64,000 nt of DNA, from NCBI GenBank assembly GCA_018242625.1, contig JAFEBO010000008.1, forward strand, positions 248,001 to 312,000, in the 5' to 3' direction. Shown one piece after another: positions 42,624 to 53,921 of the stretch (positions are counted from its first letter, which is position 1; the number at the start of each line of letters is the position of its first letter). The notes beneath the pieces are model-generated. The model was not told the origin of the DNA, did not search any database, and saw only the letters and a list, made by a program, of their open reading frames with translations. The position numbers were made by a program, and so were the translations under genes. Origin of the DNA: Planctomycetota bacterium (GTDB lineage Bacteria; Planctomycetota; Phycisphaerae; Phycisphaerales; UBA1924).

Positions 42624-45600
42624 GCGGGGACCGGGGTGCATGTCCTTCGGCGGCGGAGCTCGAGTTGCATGCGGCGGGGGGTGGAACGGATCCGGGGGTT
42701 CGTGAGCATTTAGAGCGATGCGATTCGTGCCGCAAGCAGGTCGCGGACGCCCGGTTTGAATTGGACTTTGCGGCGGCGCTCAGGGTCAAGCCGGCGCGGT
42801 GCGAATATCCAGACGGCCTGCCCGACCTGCCCGGCTACGAGATCGTGCGGGAGGTTTCGCGGGGTGGCCAGGGGGTTGTGTACGAGGCGATCCAGACTCG
42901 GACGCGGCGGCGGGTGGCCCTGAAGGTGTTACGCCAGGACCACGGCATCTCGCGAACGCAGAGGGCGCGGTTTGAACGGGAGATCGAGATCGCGGCGGCG
43001 CTCACGCACCCGGGGATCGTCGCGGTGTACGACAGCATCGCCATGCAGGGCGGCCGGCACGCGCTCGTGCTTGAGTATGTGGAGGGCTGTGCGCTCGACA
43101 GGAGAATTGAGTCGGCCGGCGAGAACGTATCGCGTCATCGCGAGGCGGCCGAGCTGATCGCGAAGGTGTGCGATGCGATTCACTATGCGCACCAGCGCGG
43201 CGTGATTCACAGAGACTTGAAGCCGTCGAACATCCTGGTGGACGGCGCGGGGAAGCCGAGAATTCTGGACTTTGGCGTGGCGTGCTGGTTTGGCGCGACC
43301 GCGGGGGATGCGGCGAAGATCACGCTGACCGGCGAATTTGCGGGGACGCTGGCGTATGCGGCGCCGGAGCAGGTGTCGGGTGTGGTGGGAGCTCCGGACC
43401 TTCGGAGCGATCTGTATGCGCTGGGGGTCATGCTGTATCAGTTGTGCTTCGGGAGCCTGCCGTATGAGGTGAACGGTCCGCTCGACTCGGTGATCCGGAA
43501 CATTGTGGGCTGCGCTCCGACCCGGACGCGGGTGGGGCTCGGGTCCGGCGTGGAGGAAGATCTCTGGGTCATCATCAACAAGTCTCTGGCGAAGGAGCCC
43601 GACCGACGCTATCAGTCGGCCGCGGCGATGGGGGCGGATTTGCGTCGGTATCTGAACGGAGAGACGGTCGAGGCGCGCCGGGACAGCCGGATATACGTGT
43701 TGCGGAAGACGATTTCACGCCATCGGTACGCGGCGGGTGCGATTGCCGCCGCGTTCCTTGGGCTGGGCGCGTTCGGCGTGACCGTGGCGATGAGCAACGC
43801 GAGGCTGTCGGAGGCGCTTCGGACAAGCACGATTGAGCGAGCGAGGGCGCTGGGTGCCGCGGGAAGCCGGCCGGAGGCGGACCTGTTGCTGTGGCCGGAG
43901 ATTCTGAGGCTTGGGGGAGCGCTCGAAGATCCGGCGCGGGCGCTGTACGGCGGCACGACGAAAGAGCGGAAGATCCTCTGGGCGTTTGTGGAGATGCAGG
44001 GGGCGGCCCCGTGCCTCGCGAGCGTGGTCCCGGCGGGAGGTCGGCTGCTCAATGCTGATTGCGACAACGAAATGATCGTTTCCGTTTCGGATGAGGGCGA
44101 AGTCGCGGAATGGACGGTGCCCGACCTGCGGCTCACGAGGCGGGGCTGCGCATTCAAGGGAAACGTGCTCGACTATCTCTCTTCTGCGAAGGGGAATCGG
44201 TGTGTCCGGCGCGAACGAGGCGATCTTGTGTGCGTGGATACCCGGACGGGTGCGGAGCTTTCCAGGCGGGAGTTCTCGAATGAGCCGCGGATATCGATGA
44301 GAATCAGCCGGAACGGATCGATGCTCGTGGCATGGAGCGCTGAGCAGGGCGTGCGAGTCTTCGAATTGCCGTCCATGCGCCCGGTGTTTCATTGGCGGGG
44401 AGAAACTGTGCCCTCCACGCCCTGGCTGAGCGATGGCGGCGACCAGATTGGGATGGTGGAGAACAGCCGCGAGATAACGATTTTTCGCCTCCCCGACGGC
44501 GGACAGATCTCGAAATGGCCACTGCGATTCATGGAATTGTCCTGGACGTCCGGGCGCGGTGCGATCATTCAGAATCTGGCGGTCTCGGAAGATGGAAAAC
44601 GGATAGCCTTGGGCTCGGGGCATCACCTTGTGATGGGTCCCTCGGGCGGTCGCGAAGTCTTGCGGGTGCAGAACGCCACGGGCGGAAACGCGCTCACCCC
44701 CCTGTTCGCTCCGTCGGGATCGTGGCTGCTTACCCGAGCGGGCGCTGACCCGACAGTCAAGCTCTGGCGGACCGCGGAATTGGCGCAGGCCCGCACGTAT
44801 CCCGGGCACTCTGTCGAGGTCCGCGACGCGATGTTCACGCCGGATGAGCGCAACGTCGTTACAACGGACTTTGCCGGCGTGCTGAGGGTGTGGGCGGGCC
44901 CCCGGGCCGAGGCGATTCGCGACCTGCCGGACTCGAGCGTCAAGCCGCATGACATCGCGATCGATGTCTCCGGAGGCACGATCTGGGCGGCGGACAGCAG
45001 CGGGCAGCTCGGCAGATGGTCGCTTGATGGATTGTCGCCGCCCAGTTTTCTGCGGGCGGATGAGAAGACCGCGTATTCCGTGGCCTATTCGCGAGAGAGC
45101 GGGATGCTCGCCGCCGGGGGGGAAGGTGGGGCGGTTTCGCTGTTCGCTCCCGGTTCAACACGGGATCGCGTTCTGGACGTGGTGTCGTCGGAAGGTATAT
45201 CAAGCGTCCGCTTCAGCCCGGACGGGCGTTCCCTGGCGGCGTGCGGTCGGCAGGGCCCGATTGTGATCTACGACACCACGAACTGGACTCTCAAGGGAAG
45301 GATCGAAACCGAAGCCGGGCGGATCGTGATGATGCGGTGGAGCCCGGATGGTGCGATGCTTGCCGTTGCGGGCGCGTCGAGGAGCGGGCTCTTCGGTTCG
45401 GATGGCGTGTGCGAAATGTACGACATGAAGAACCTCCGGCTGCTCAAACGCTGGAAGGCTCACCCGCTTGCGTGCAGGGCGGTTGAGTTCTCGCCGGATG
45501 GGCGGATGCTGGTGACCGCGGGGAACGACGGGGTGATCCGGCTTCACGACGTACGCTCGTTGGAATCAACCGGTGAGATTCACGTGACGAGCAGCGCCGT

Positions 45601-45889
45601 GTTCTGCGTGGCGTTTCATTCGGGCGGGAGAGTGCTGGCGGTGGGTGACCGCGCGGGACGGGTGACACTGATCGGCCTGCCGGAGGTCAAAGCGCTTGCC
45701 CACATTGACTTGGAGAGCTCGATCATGGCGATGGAATTCGCCGGAGATCAACTGGTGGCGGCGCAGCTTGACCATGCGATCAAGGTTTGCGACTTCGGGA
45801 TGATCGCCCGTTGCATTCCCGGGAATATGGAATATTGGAAGTCGCGGCTCGTGCGTGAAGGGGCGGAGAAATCACAGGCTGGTCAATAA
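42620..45889 (+). CDS. Ser/Thr protein kinase with N-terminal zinc-finger motif and C-terminal WD40 propeller
   Basis: 1089 residues. N-terminus: an anti-sigma-like zinc-finger motif (REHLERCDSCRKQ, H-x3-C-x2-C). Kinase domain ~75-340: VSRGGQGVVYEA loop, K102 in VALKVLRQ, HRDLKPSN with catalytic D199, DFG in LDFGVACW, and AAPEQVSG. One transmembrane helix follows (YAAGAIAAAFLGLGAFGVTVAM), then seven or more WD40-type repeats (e.g. YPGHSVEVRDAMFTPDERNVV, AVEFSPDGRMLVTAGNDGVIRLHD). So an intracellular kinase carries an extracytoplasmic propeller. ATG 42620 overlaps the sigma gene; the ZAS-like motif suggests direct control of that sigma factor. Confidence 0.9.
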   Translation: MSGDRGACPSAAELELHAAGGGTDPGVREHLERCDSCRKQVADARFELDFAAALRVKPARCEYPDGLPDLPGYEIVREVSRGGQGVVYEAIQTRTRRRVALKVLRQDHGISRTQRARFEREIEIAAALTHPGIVAVYDSIAMQGGRHALVLEYVEGCALDRRIESAGENVSRHREAAELIAKVCDAIHYAHQRGVIHRDLKPSNILVDGAGKPRILDFGVACWFGATAGDAAKITLTGEFAGTLAYAAPEQVSGVVGAPDLRSDLYALGVMLYQLCFGSLPYEVNGPLDSVIRNIVGCAPTRTRVGLGSGVEEDLWVIINKSLAKEPDRRYQSAAAMGADLRRYLNGETVEARRDSRIYVLRKTISRHRYAAGAIAAAFLGLGAFGVTVAMSNARLSEALRTSTIERARALGAAGSRPEADLLLWPEILRLGGALEDPARALYGGTTKERKILWAFVEMQGAAPCLASVVPAGGRLLNADCDNEMIVSVSDEGEVAEWTVPDLRLTRRGCAFKGNVLDYLSSAKGNRCVRRERGDLVCVDTRTGAELSRREFSNEPRISMRISRNGSMLVAWSAEQGVRVFELPSMRPVFHWRGETVPSTPWLSDGGDQIGMVENSREITIFRLPDGGQISKWPLRFMELSWTSGRGAIIQNLAVSEDGKRIALGSGHHLVMGPSGGREVLRVQNATGGNALTPLFAPSGSWLLTRAGADPTVKLWRTAELAQARTYPGHSVEVRDAMFTPDERNVVTTDFAGVLRVWAGPRAEAIRDLPDSSVKPHDIAIDVSGGTIWAADSSGQLGRWSLDGLSPPSFLRADEKTAYSVAYSRESGMLAAGGEGGAVSLFAPGSTRDRVLDVVSSEGISSVRFSPDGRSLAACGRQGPIVIYDTTNWTLKGRIETEAGRIVMMRWSPDGAMLAVAGASRSGLFGSDGVCEMYDMKNLRLLKRWKAHPLACRAVEFSPDGRMLVTAGNDGVIRLHDVRSLESTGEIHVTSSAVFCVAFHSGGRVLAVGDRAGRVTLIGLPEVKALAHIDLESSIMAMEFAGDQLVAAQLDHAIKVCDFGMIARCIPGNMEYWKSRLVREGAEKSQAGQ

Positions 45890-45891
45890 AA

Positions 45892-45917
45892 AACCCGGCG
45901 GAGGCCGCCGGGTTTTT
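45892..45917. terminator. Bidirectional intrinsic terminator between convergent genes
   Basis: Ten-bp stem AACCCGGCGG / CCGCCGGGTT (45892-45901, 45905-45914) with a 3-nt loop; T run on the plus side and A run (45887-45893) on the other, so it can stop both the kinase transcript and the pyrophosphatase transcript. Confidence 0.85.
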
Positions 45918-45937
45918 GAGTGATTCAAAGGGAATGC

Positions 45938-48517
<2,580 letters not shown>

Positions 48518-48771
48518 CTCTTTTGTTTCCTGAGAGTCGACGGCCTTTCCGTTCTCGGAAAAGGCGGCGGAGGGGACAGACTTGCGGGCGTGTGTTCCTG
48601 TCGCCAGCTTCGGTAAACGGTGTTGTGTGTGCCGCCTAACGCCGCGGCGGACAGAATCCCACGGTGCGGGCCCGCGGCCCACGAGTGTGCCCGATGATAC
48701 CGAAATCGGACTTTGCCCGCCCGGCGGCATCAAAAATGCGCAGAAAAGGCCGGAAGGGGCCGGGGCCGGAG

Positions 48772-48987
48772 TTACTTCTCTTCTTTGCGGGTGAAGAACT
48801 CGCCCGACTGCGCCAAGCGCCGGTTGAGGCTCTTGCGTGCCGAACGGCGACGACGCTCGCTGGGCTTCTCGTAGAACTCCTTGCGGCGGATGTCCTTGAT
48901 GAGGCCCTCTTTCTCGCAGAGCTTCTTGAAGCGGCGCATCATCTGTTCAACCGTCTCGCCGCTGCGTGATTTCACCCGAATCGCCAT
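48772..48987 (-). CDS. rpsU: 30S ribosomal protein bS21
   Basis: 71 residues from ATG 48987 (MAIRVKSRSGETVEQMMRRF). The family pattern is complete: KKLCEKEGLIKDIRRKEFYEKPSERRRRS, a basic helix after it and a Lys/Arg-rich end. It helps mRNA bind the 30S subunit. A good promoter sits ~94 bp upstream. The pyrophosphatase gene follows on the same strand 254 bp later with no clear terminator in between. Confidence 0.92.
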   Translation of the reverse strand: MAIRVKSRSGETVEQMMRRFKKLCEKEGLIKDIRRKEFYEKPSERRRRSARKSLNRRLAQSGEFFTRKEEK

Positions 48988-49080
48988 CCGAACCTCGCTC
49001 GCTGTGAAGATTGACGACGTCCGCCGCCCGCAACCGATTGCTGGCCCGCGCCGCCGCACTTTCCCCGTTCTTGGGTCGGG

Positions 49081-49110
49081 ATAATAGAACCCTGACCCCG
49101 TCCGGATCAA
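49081..49110 (-). promoter_or_regulatory. Sigma70-type promoter of rpsU
   Basis: Read on the minus strand: TTGATC (49110-49105), 18-nt spacer, TATTAT (49086-49081). It is placed 94 bp ahead of the bS21 start, leaving a leader of about 85 nt that could hold a regulatory structure. Confidence 0.5.
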
Positions 49111-49166
49111 ACCGCCCGGCCGGCCGTCAGTATTTGTAGAATCAAGACCTTCAGGAATACCCCTCC

Positions 49167-49583
49167 ATGAGCAAACAGCCCCGTACCAGCCCGATTCTCG
49201 CCTTGGCCACTCTTGGCCTTTCCCTGGCCTCTCTTGCCGGCTGCCAGGTCACAACCAAGGTCGAGGGGGCCACCCAGCAGGCCGTCGCCAATTATGAGTC
49301 GGGCACCCTGACCGCCACGCTCAACGCGCCGCCGGCGGCGGTGCTGGCCGCGGCAGAGCAGACGCTCCGGGACCGCGGGTATTCGATCGAAAGCAACTCG
49401 TCCACAAAGGAGCAGGGAGCGATCGTCGCCCGGCCTCCCAATTACAACCTGCTCAAGACGACGAAGATCGCCGTCGGCCCGACGGGCGAAGGGCAGTCGG
49501 CGGTCGCAATTACGACCAACCCGTGGGATGAGAACCTCGCCCGCATCACGCTGGACGGCATGATGAAGCGGCTTGGGATGTAA
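49167..49583 (+). CDS. Predicted lipoprotein, DUF3568-like
   Basis: 138 residues. Signal peptide with lipobox LASLAGC, so the mature protein is probably anchored in a membrane. The body (TATLNAPPAAVLAAAEQTLRDRGYSIESNSSTKEQG) has the beta-alpha-beta look of DUF3568-type lipoproteins of unknown function. It lies divergent from rpsU and convergent with the citrate synthase gene, 21 bp apart. Confidence 0.6.
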   Translation: MSKQPRTSPILALATLGLSLASLAGCQVTTKVEGATQQAVANYESGTLTATLNAPPAAVLAAAEQTLRDRGYSIESNSSTKEQGAIVARPPNYNLLKTTKIAVGPTGEGQSAVAITTNPWDENLARITLDGMMKRLGM

Positions 49584-49604
49584 CACGGGCTCGACGGTTT
49601 TCCG

Positions 49605-50771
49605 TCAGCGCTTATCGATCGGCGTGTACGCGACGTTGTGCGGGCCGGTGTAGTCCACGTCCGGGCGGAAGAGCCGGTTGTCGGCCATCTGCTCGATCAC
49701 GTGTCCAGCCCAGCCGCCGACTCGGGCGATCACGAAGACCGGCGTGAACAGGTCCAACGGCAGCCCGATCGAGTGATAGGTCGTTGCGCTGTAGAAGTCG
49801 ACGTTGGGATAAATGCCCTTGGCGGCAACCGCGTTGGCCATAACGTCCTCGATGCGCTTGGACTTGGCGTAGAGGTCGGCGTTGCCCGTGTCCTCCGCGA
49901 GTTTCTTGGCCAGCACCTGCAGGTGGGTGGCGCGCGGGTCGTAGGCCTTGTACACCCGATGGCCAAAGCCCATGATCTTGTCCTTCTTCGCGAGCTTGTC
50001 GAGGACGTATTTCTCGGCGGCTTCCACCGTCGGGATCTGGTTGAGCATGACCATGACGCCCTCGTTGGCGCCGCCGTGCAATGGTCCTTTGAGGCTTCCG
50101 ATCGCGGCCGTGATGGCGGAGTACATGTCGCTCTGCGTGCTCATGACGCTGCGGGCGCTGAACGTGGAATTGTTCAGCCCGTGATCCGCGTGCAGCACGA
50201 GACAGACGTCCATCGCCTTGGCCATCGTGGGGGTGGGGCGCTGGCCGTTCAGCATGTAAAGGAAGTTTTCGGCGATGCTGAGGTTCTTGTCGGGGCGAAT
50301 GATCGCCTGGCCCGTGCGGTAGCGGTGGTAATACGCCAGGATCGCGGGCACCTGCGCGAGAATCGTCATCGCCTTGTCGCGGAGCGAGGCGGTGTCGTTC
50401 GCGTCGGGCGTCGCGTCCCACATGGACAGCATGGACACCATGGTCCGGATCATGTGCATCGGCTTGGCGGCCTTGGGCAGCGCGAGCAGACGCTCTTCGA
50501 TCCCCTTGGGAAGTTCGTAGCGTGCCTTGAGCTGATCGCCGAACTCCTTGAGCTCCCCGGCCTTGGGCAGGCGCAGATTCCAGAGCAGGAAGACAGTCTC
50601 TTCGAACGTCGAGTGATTCGCCAGCTCGCCGATCGGGATGCCCACGTACTCCAGGATCCCCTTCTCGCCGTCGATGAACGACATCTTCGTCTGCGCCGCG
50701 ACGACGCCTTCGAGACCCTTGGAATACACCGCTTTCTCAGGTTTGGACATGGAGAGAGTTCCGGAAGTCAT
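49605..50771 (-). CDS. gltA: Citrate synthase
   Basis: Condenses oxaloacetate and acetyl-CoA to citrate. 388 residues from ATG 50771; an ATG at 50750 is an alternative start. Catalytic and substrate residues: LHADHGLNNSTFSARS, GPLHGGANEGV and GFGHRVYKAYDPRA supply the essential His, and the family's large and small domains are in order. The size fits type II single-polypeptide synthases; a methylcitrate synthase cannot be ruled out without neighbours of that pathway. Confidence 0.9.
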   Translation of the reverse strand: MTSGTLSMSKPEKAVYSKGLEGVVAAQTKMSFIDGEKGILEYVGIPIGELANHSTFEETVFLLWNLRLPKAGELKEFGDQLKARYELPKGIEERLLALPKAAKPMHMIRTMVSMLSMWDATPDANDTASLRDKAMTILAQVPAILAYYHRYRTGQAIIRPDKNLSIAENFLYMLNGQRPTPTMAKAMDVCLVLHADHGLNNSTFSARSVMSTQSDMYSAITAAIGSLKGPLHGGANEGVMVMLNQIPTVEAAEKYVLDKLAKKDKIMGFGHRVYKAYDPRATHLQVLAKKLAEDTGNADLYAKSKRIEDVMANAVAAKGIYPNVDFYSATTYHSIGLPLDLFTPVFVIARVGGWAGHVIEQMADNRLFRPDVDYTGPHNVAYTPIDKR

Positions 50772-50961
50772 GGCTGTTCTCGGCTGGAAAATTTCGGCAG
50801 CAAATGCCCCTGTGCGTCCGCCGGCCGGGCCGGTCGCGATCACGCGGAACGGGCCCGGACTATAGAAAGCAAGCCCCTTGAGCGGCAACGCTTCCGCACG
50901 ATTCCCTCGCATCTTTTGCGTTGTTTTCGGGCCTGATCCGCCCGCCCCCGTACCATGAGAC

Positions 50962-52182
50962 GTGCTGTTTCCCTTCGGAACCGATCGACCGCTCCGACGC
51001 CCGACTCTCGTCAATCACCTGCTGCTGCTCCTCAATTTCTTTGCCTTCTGCCTCCTGCTGGTGGGCACGGCATTCGAAGGCGAGCGCTGGCAGTGGGCGG
51101 TCGAGACGCTGGGCCTCTCCCGCAACCATCATCCCTGGTGGTCGTTCATCTCATACACCTTTGTCCACTCGGGCGGGTGGCACCTGCTCGGAAACCTGAT
51201 CATCCTCTGGGTCTTCGGGCCCTGCGTTGAAGACCGCTTCGGGCGGCTGGGTTACATCGCCTTCTACTTCGCGGCCGGAGCGTTCGCGGGCCTCGCCCAC
51301 ATGGCCGCGGCACCGGTCCCCGTCGTGGGGGCGTCTGGGGCAATCTCGGGCGTGACGGGCGCGTTCCTCGTCCTGTTCCCACGCACCGTCATTCGCACCT
51401 TCGTCTTCTTCTTCATGATCGGCGTCTTCAACATCCCCGCGATGTGGTTCATCTGCTTCGCCATCGCACGCGATCTGATCGGCGCCGGCACGGGCGGCAG
51501 CAACATCTCCTACGCCGCTCACTTCGGCGGCTACATCTTCGGCATCTCTCTTTCCCTGCTTCTGCTGGTCACGGGCATCCTCAAGCGGGAGGACTACGAC
51601 CTTTTCTTCATGATCAGGCAGGCCCGCCGCCGTCAGGAAATCACCGAAGCCTACCGCATCAGTCAGCAGCGGATCCGCGCGGAGCAGTCTGATCCTTCCG
51701 GCCGCGTGCGCGTGGTCATTCCGGACCAGCCCGAAGTCCCCGTGGAAGTCGCCCAGGCCCGCTCGGCTCTCTCGGCGGCCATCACCTCCGACGACCGCGC
51801 CTCGCTGCCCACGCTCTACGCATCGCTGCAGCACGCCGTGGACAGCGCGCGGAAGCAGCGCAGCGATGTTTCCCCGGCCCTCGAAGTCCTCTCCCGGCGC
51901 GCACAGCTCGACCTGGCGAACCGCCTATTCGAGATGGGCGAGCGTCAGCACGCCGCCCGCGCCTATCGGGGATTCCTCTCCGTTTACGAAAAAGATGCCG
52001 AGTCCGGCGTTGTCCGCGTCATGCTCGCCCTGCTCATGGTCCGCTATCTCGAGCAGGGGCAGCAGGCGGCGGCTCTGCTCGAATCCGCAATCGCCGCGCT
52101 CAAGGACAAGGATGCGGAACATACCGCCCTCGCCAGGGCTCTGCTCGAAGAGATCCGTCCCCGCTCAGCGCCCACCGCCTGA
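50962..52182 (+). CDS. Rhomboid family intramembrane serine protease with C-terminal helical-repeat domain
   Basis: 406 residues from GTG. The N-terminal half has six hydrophobic segments; the active-site Ser is in VVGASGAISG (S125) and the His in AAHFGG (H187); HLLGNLIILW gives the usual Asn region. It would cut single-pass membrane proteins within the lipid. The C-terminal ~170 residues are soluble, with helical pairs (RAQLDLANRLFEMGERQHAARAYRGFL) like tetratricopeptide repeats, perhaps for docking. The trpF gene follows after 6 bp. Confidence 0.88.
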   Translation: MLFPFGTDRPLRRPTLVNHLLLLLNFFAFCLLLVGTAFEGERWQWAVETLGLSRNHHPWWSFISYTFVHSGGWHLLGNLIILWVFGPCVEDRFGRLGYIAFYFAAGAFAGLAHMAAAPVPVVGASGAISGVTGAFLVLFPRTVIRTFVFFFMIGVFNIPAMWFICFAIARDLIGAGTGGSNISYAAHFGGYIFGISLSLLLLVTGILKREDYDLFFMIRQARRRQEITEAYRISQQRIRAEQSDPSGRVRVVIPDQPEVPVEVAQARSALSAAITSDDRASLPTLYASLQHAVDSARKQRSDVSPALEVLSRRAQLDLANRLFEMGERQHAARAYRGFLSVYEKDAESGVVRVMLALLMVRYLEQGQQAAALLESAIAALKDKDAEHTALARALLEEIRPRSAPTA

Positions 52183-52188
52183 ACCCGC

Positions 52189-52827
52189 ATGCCACGCACC
52201 CGAATCAAGATCTGCGGCATCCGCGACTACGACACGGCCCTCGCCGCCGTCGAAGCAGGGGCCGATGCCATCGGGTTCATCTTCGTCCGCTCGAGCCCGC
52301 GATACATCGAACCCGAAGCGGCGGCAGAGATCATGGCCTCACTTCCGCCCTTGGTTTCCACCGTCGGCGTGTTCATGAACATGCCCATTGACGGCTTCAG
52401 CGACGTCGAAGAACTCTGCCCGACAAACTACACCCAGCTCCACGGCGATGAAGACGCAGAGCTCATCGAGGCCTGCGCCCCGGTCATCAAGGGCGTGCGC
52501 TTCGCCCCCGCATCCATCGCATCCGACCTCGCCCGCTTCGAAAAGGACGACAACGTCGAGGCCATCCTGATCGACGGCCCGACCCCCGGCGAGGGAGTCC
52601 CGTTCCAGTGGTCGGACCTGACGCCCCATCTCGACAACATCGCAAAGCCCGTCTTTCTCGCCGGCGGACTCAACCCCGCCAATGTCGGCGACGCGATCCG
52701 GATCCTCGCTCCCTACGCCGTTGATGTTTCCAGCGGCGTCGAGCGTGAACGCGGCGTCAAGGATCCCGAACTGATCGCCGCATTCTGCGAGGCGGTGCGC
52801 CGTGCCGACGCTGAGTCCGAGGCCTGA
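52189..52827 (+). CDS. trpF: Phosphoribosylanthranilate isomerase
   Basis: Amadori isomerisation in tryptophan synthesis, 212 residues, TIM barrel. RIKICGIRDYDTALAAVEAGADAIGFIF holds the catalytic Cys, QLHGDE is present, a catalytic Asp lies in LIDGPTPG, and the phosphate-binding end reads LAGGLNPANVGDAIR...VDVSSGVERERGVKD. No other trp gene is in the window. Start ATG 52189 lies 6 bp after the rhomboid gene. Confidence 0.93.
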   Translation: MPRTRIKICGIRDYDTALAAVEAGADAIGFIFVRSSPRYIEPEAAAEIMASLPPLVSTVGVFMNMPIDGFSDVEELCPTNYTQLHGDEDAELIEACAPVIKGVRFAPASIASDLARFEKDDNVEAILIDGPTPGEGVPFQWSDLTPHLDNIAKPVFLAGGLNPANVGDAIRILAPYAVDVSSGVERERGVKDPELIAAFCEAVRRADAESEA

Positions 52828-52902
52828 CTCTCGCGGCCGGGCGCCGGATCCGGACGGGATCCGTTCTCGCCGCGCCGCGCGTTCTTCCTACACTCGCTCT
52901 CC

Positions 52903-53844
52903 ATGGCAAAGCGAGTTCAGCAGGGCGGCCAACGCCGCATCCCCGACCACACCGTGCGCGTTGCGCTGACGCAGATGGCCTGTGTCGAAGCCGTCAAACC
53001 AAACCGCGCCCGCCAGATGGCGCTGATCGAACAGGCGGCCAGGAAGGGCGCCCGGATCATCTGCACGCAGGAACTCTTCACCAGCCAGTACTTCTGTCAG
53101 GTGGAAGACCACCGCTTCTTCGATCTCGCCGAGCCCATCCCCGGCCCCAGCACCGACGCGATGTGCAAGCTCGCAAAGAAGCACAAGGTCGTGATCATCG
53201 GCAGCCTCTTCGAACGCCGCGCCCGCGGCCTCTATCACAACACCGCCAGCATCATCGACGCCGACGGCTCGCTGCTCGGCATCTACCGCAAGATGCACAT
53301 CCCCGACGACCCGCTCTATTACGAGAAGTTCTACTTCACGCCCGGCGATACCGGCTTCAAGGCGTGGCAGACAAAGTACGCGAAAGTGGGGGTCCTGGTC
53401 TGCTGGGATCAGTGGTACCCCGAAGGCGCTCGTCTCACCGCGCTACAGGGTGCGGAAATCCTCTTCTATCCCACCGCGATCGGCTGGCATCCCAAGGAGA
53501 AAGCCCAGTACGGCAAAGCCCAGCACGATTCGTGGGAACTCATCCAGCGCTCGCACGCCGTCGCCAACGGCTGCTACGTCTGCGCTCCCAACCGCATCGG
53601 ACGCGAGTTTGTCAAAGGCGCCGACGGCAAGCCGGTGAGCGACGACGGCATCCAGTTCTGGGGCCAGTCCTTCATCGCGCAGCCCAACGGCGAAGTCATC
53701 AAACGCGCCAGCGTCGACAGAGAAGAAATCATCCTCGCCGATTGCGACCTGGGCAAAGTCGAGTTCGCACGCACACACTGGCCGTTCCTTCGCGACCGGC
53801 GGATCGATGCATACGGCGACCTGACCAAGCGCTTTATCGGGTAG
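52903..53844 (+). CDS. aguB: N-carbamoylputrescine amidase
   Basis: Nitrilase-family hydrolase that turns N-carbamoylputrescine into putrescine, 313 residues. The Glu-Lys-Cys triad is E57 (CTQELF), K130 (YRKMHIPDDP) and C167 (VCWDQWYPEGAR). The sequence LYYEKFYFTPGDTGF is typical of this subfamily. It precedes agmatine deiminase, the enzyme that makes its substrate, by 77 bp, so the pair forms the agmatine-to-putrescine route. Confidence 0.92.
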   Translation: MAKRVQQGGQRRIPDHTVRVALTQMACVEAVKPNRARQMALIEQAARKGARIICTQELFTSQYFCQVEDHRFFDLAEPIPGPSTDAMCKLAKKHKVVIIGSLFERRARGLYHNTASIIDADGSLLGIYRKMHIPDDPLYYEKFYFTPGDTGFKAWQTKYAKVGVLVCWDQWYPEGARLTALQGAEILFYPTAIGWHPKEKAQYGKAQHDSWELIQRSHAVANGCYVCAPNRIGREFVKGADGKPVSDDGIQFWGQSFIAQPNGEVIKRASVDREEIILADCDLGKVEFARTHWPFLRDRRIDAYGDLTKRFIG

Positions 53845-53921
53845 ATCCTGAGCTGGGGGGCAGCCGGCCGATCCCTTCAGGTGTTTTCTCCGTATCCCTG
53901 TCCTCTGTGGTGAATCTTCTC

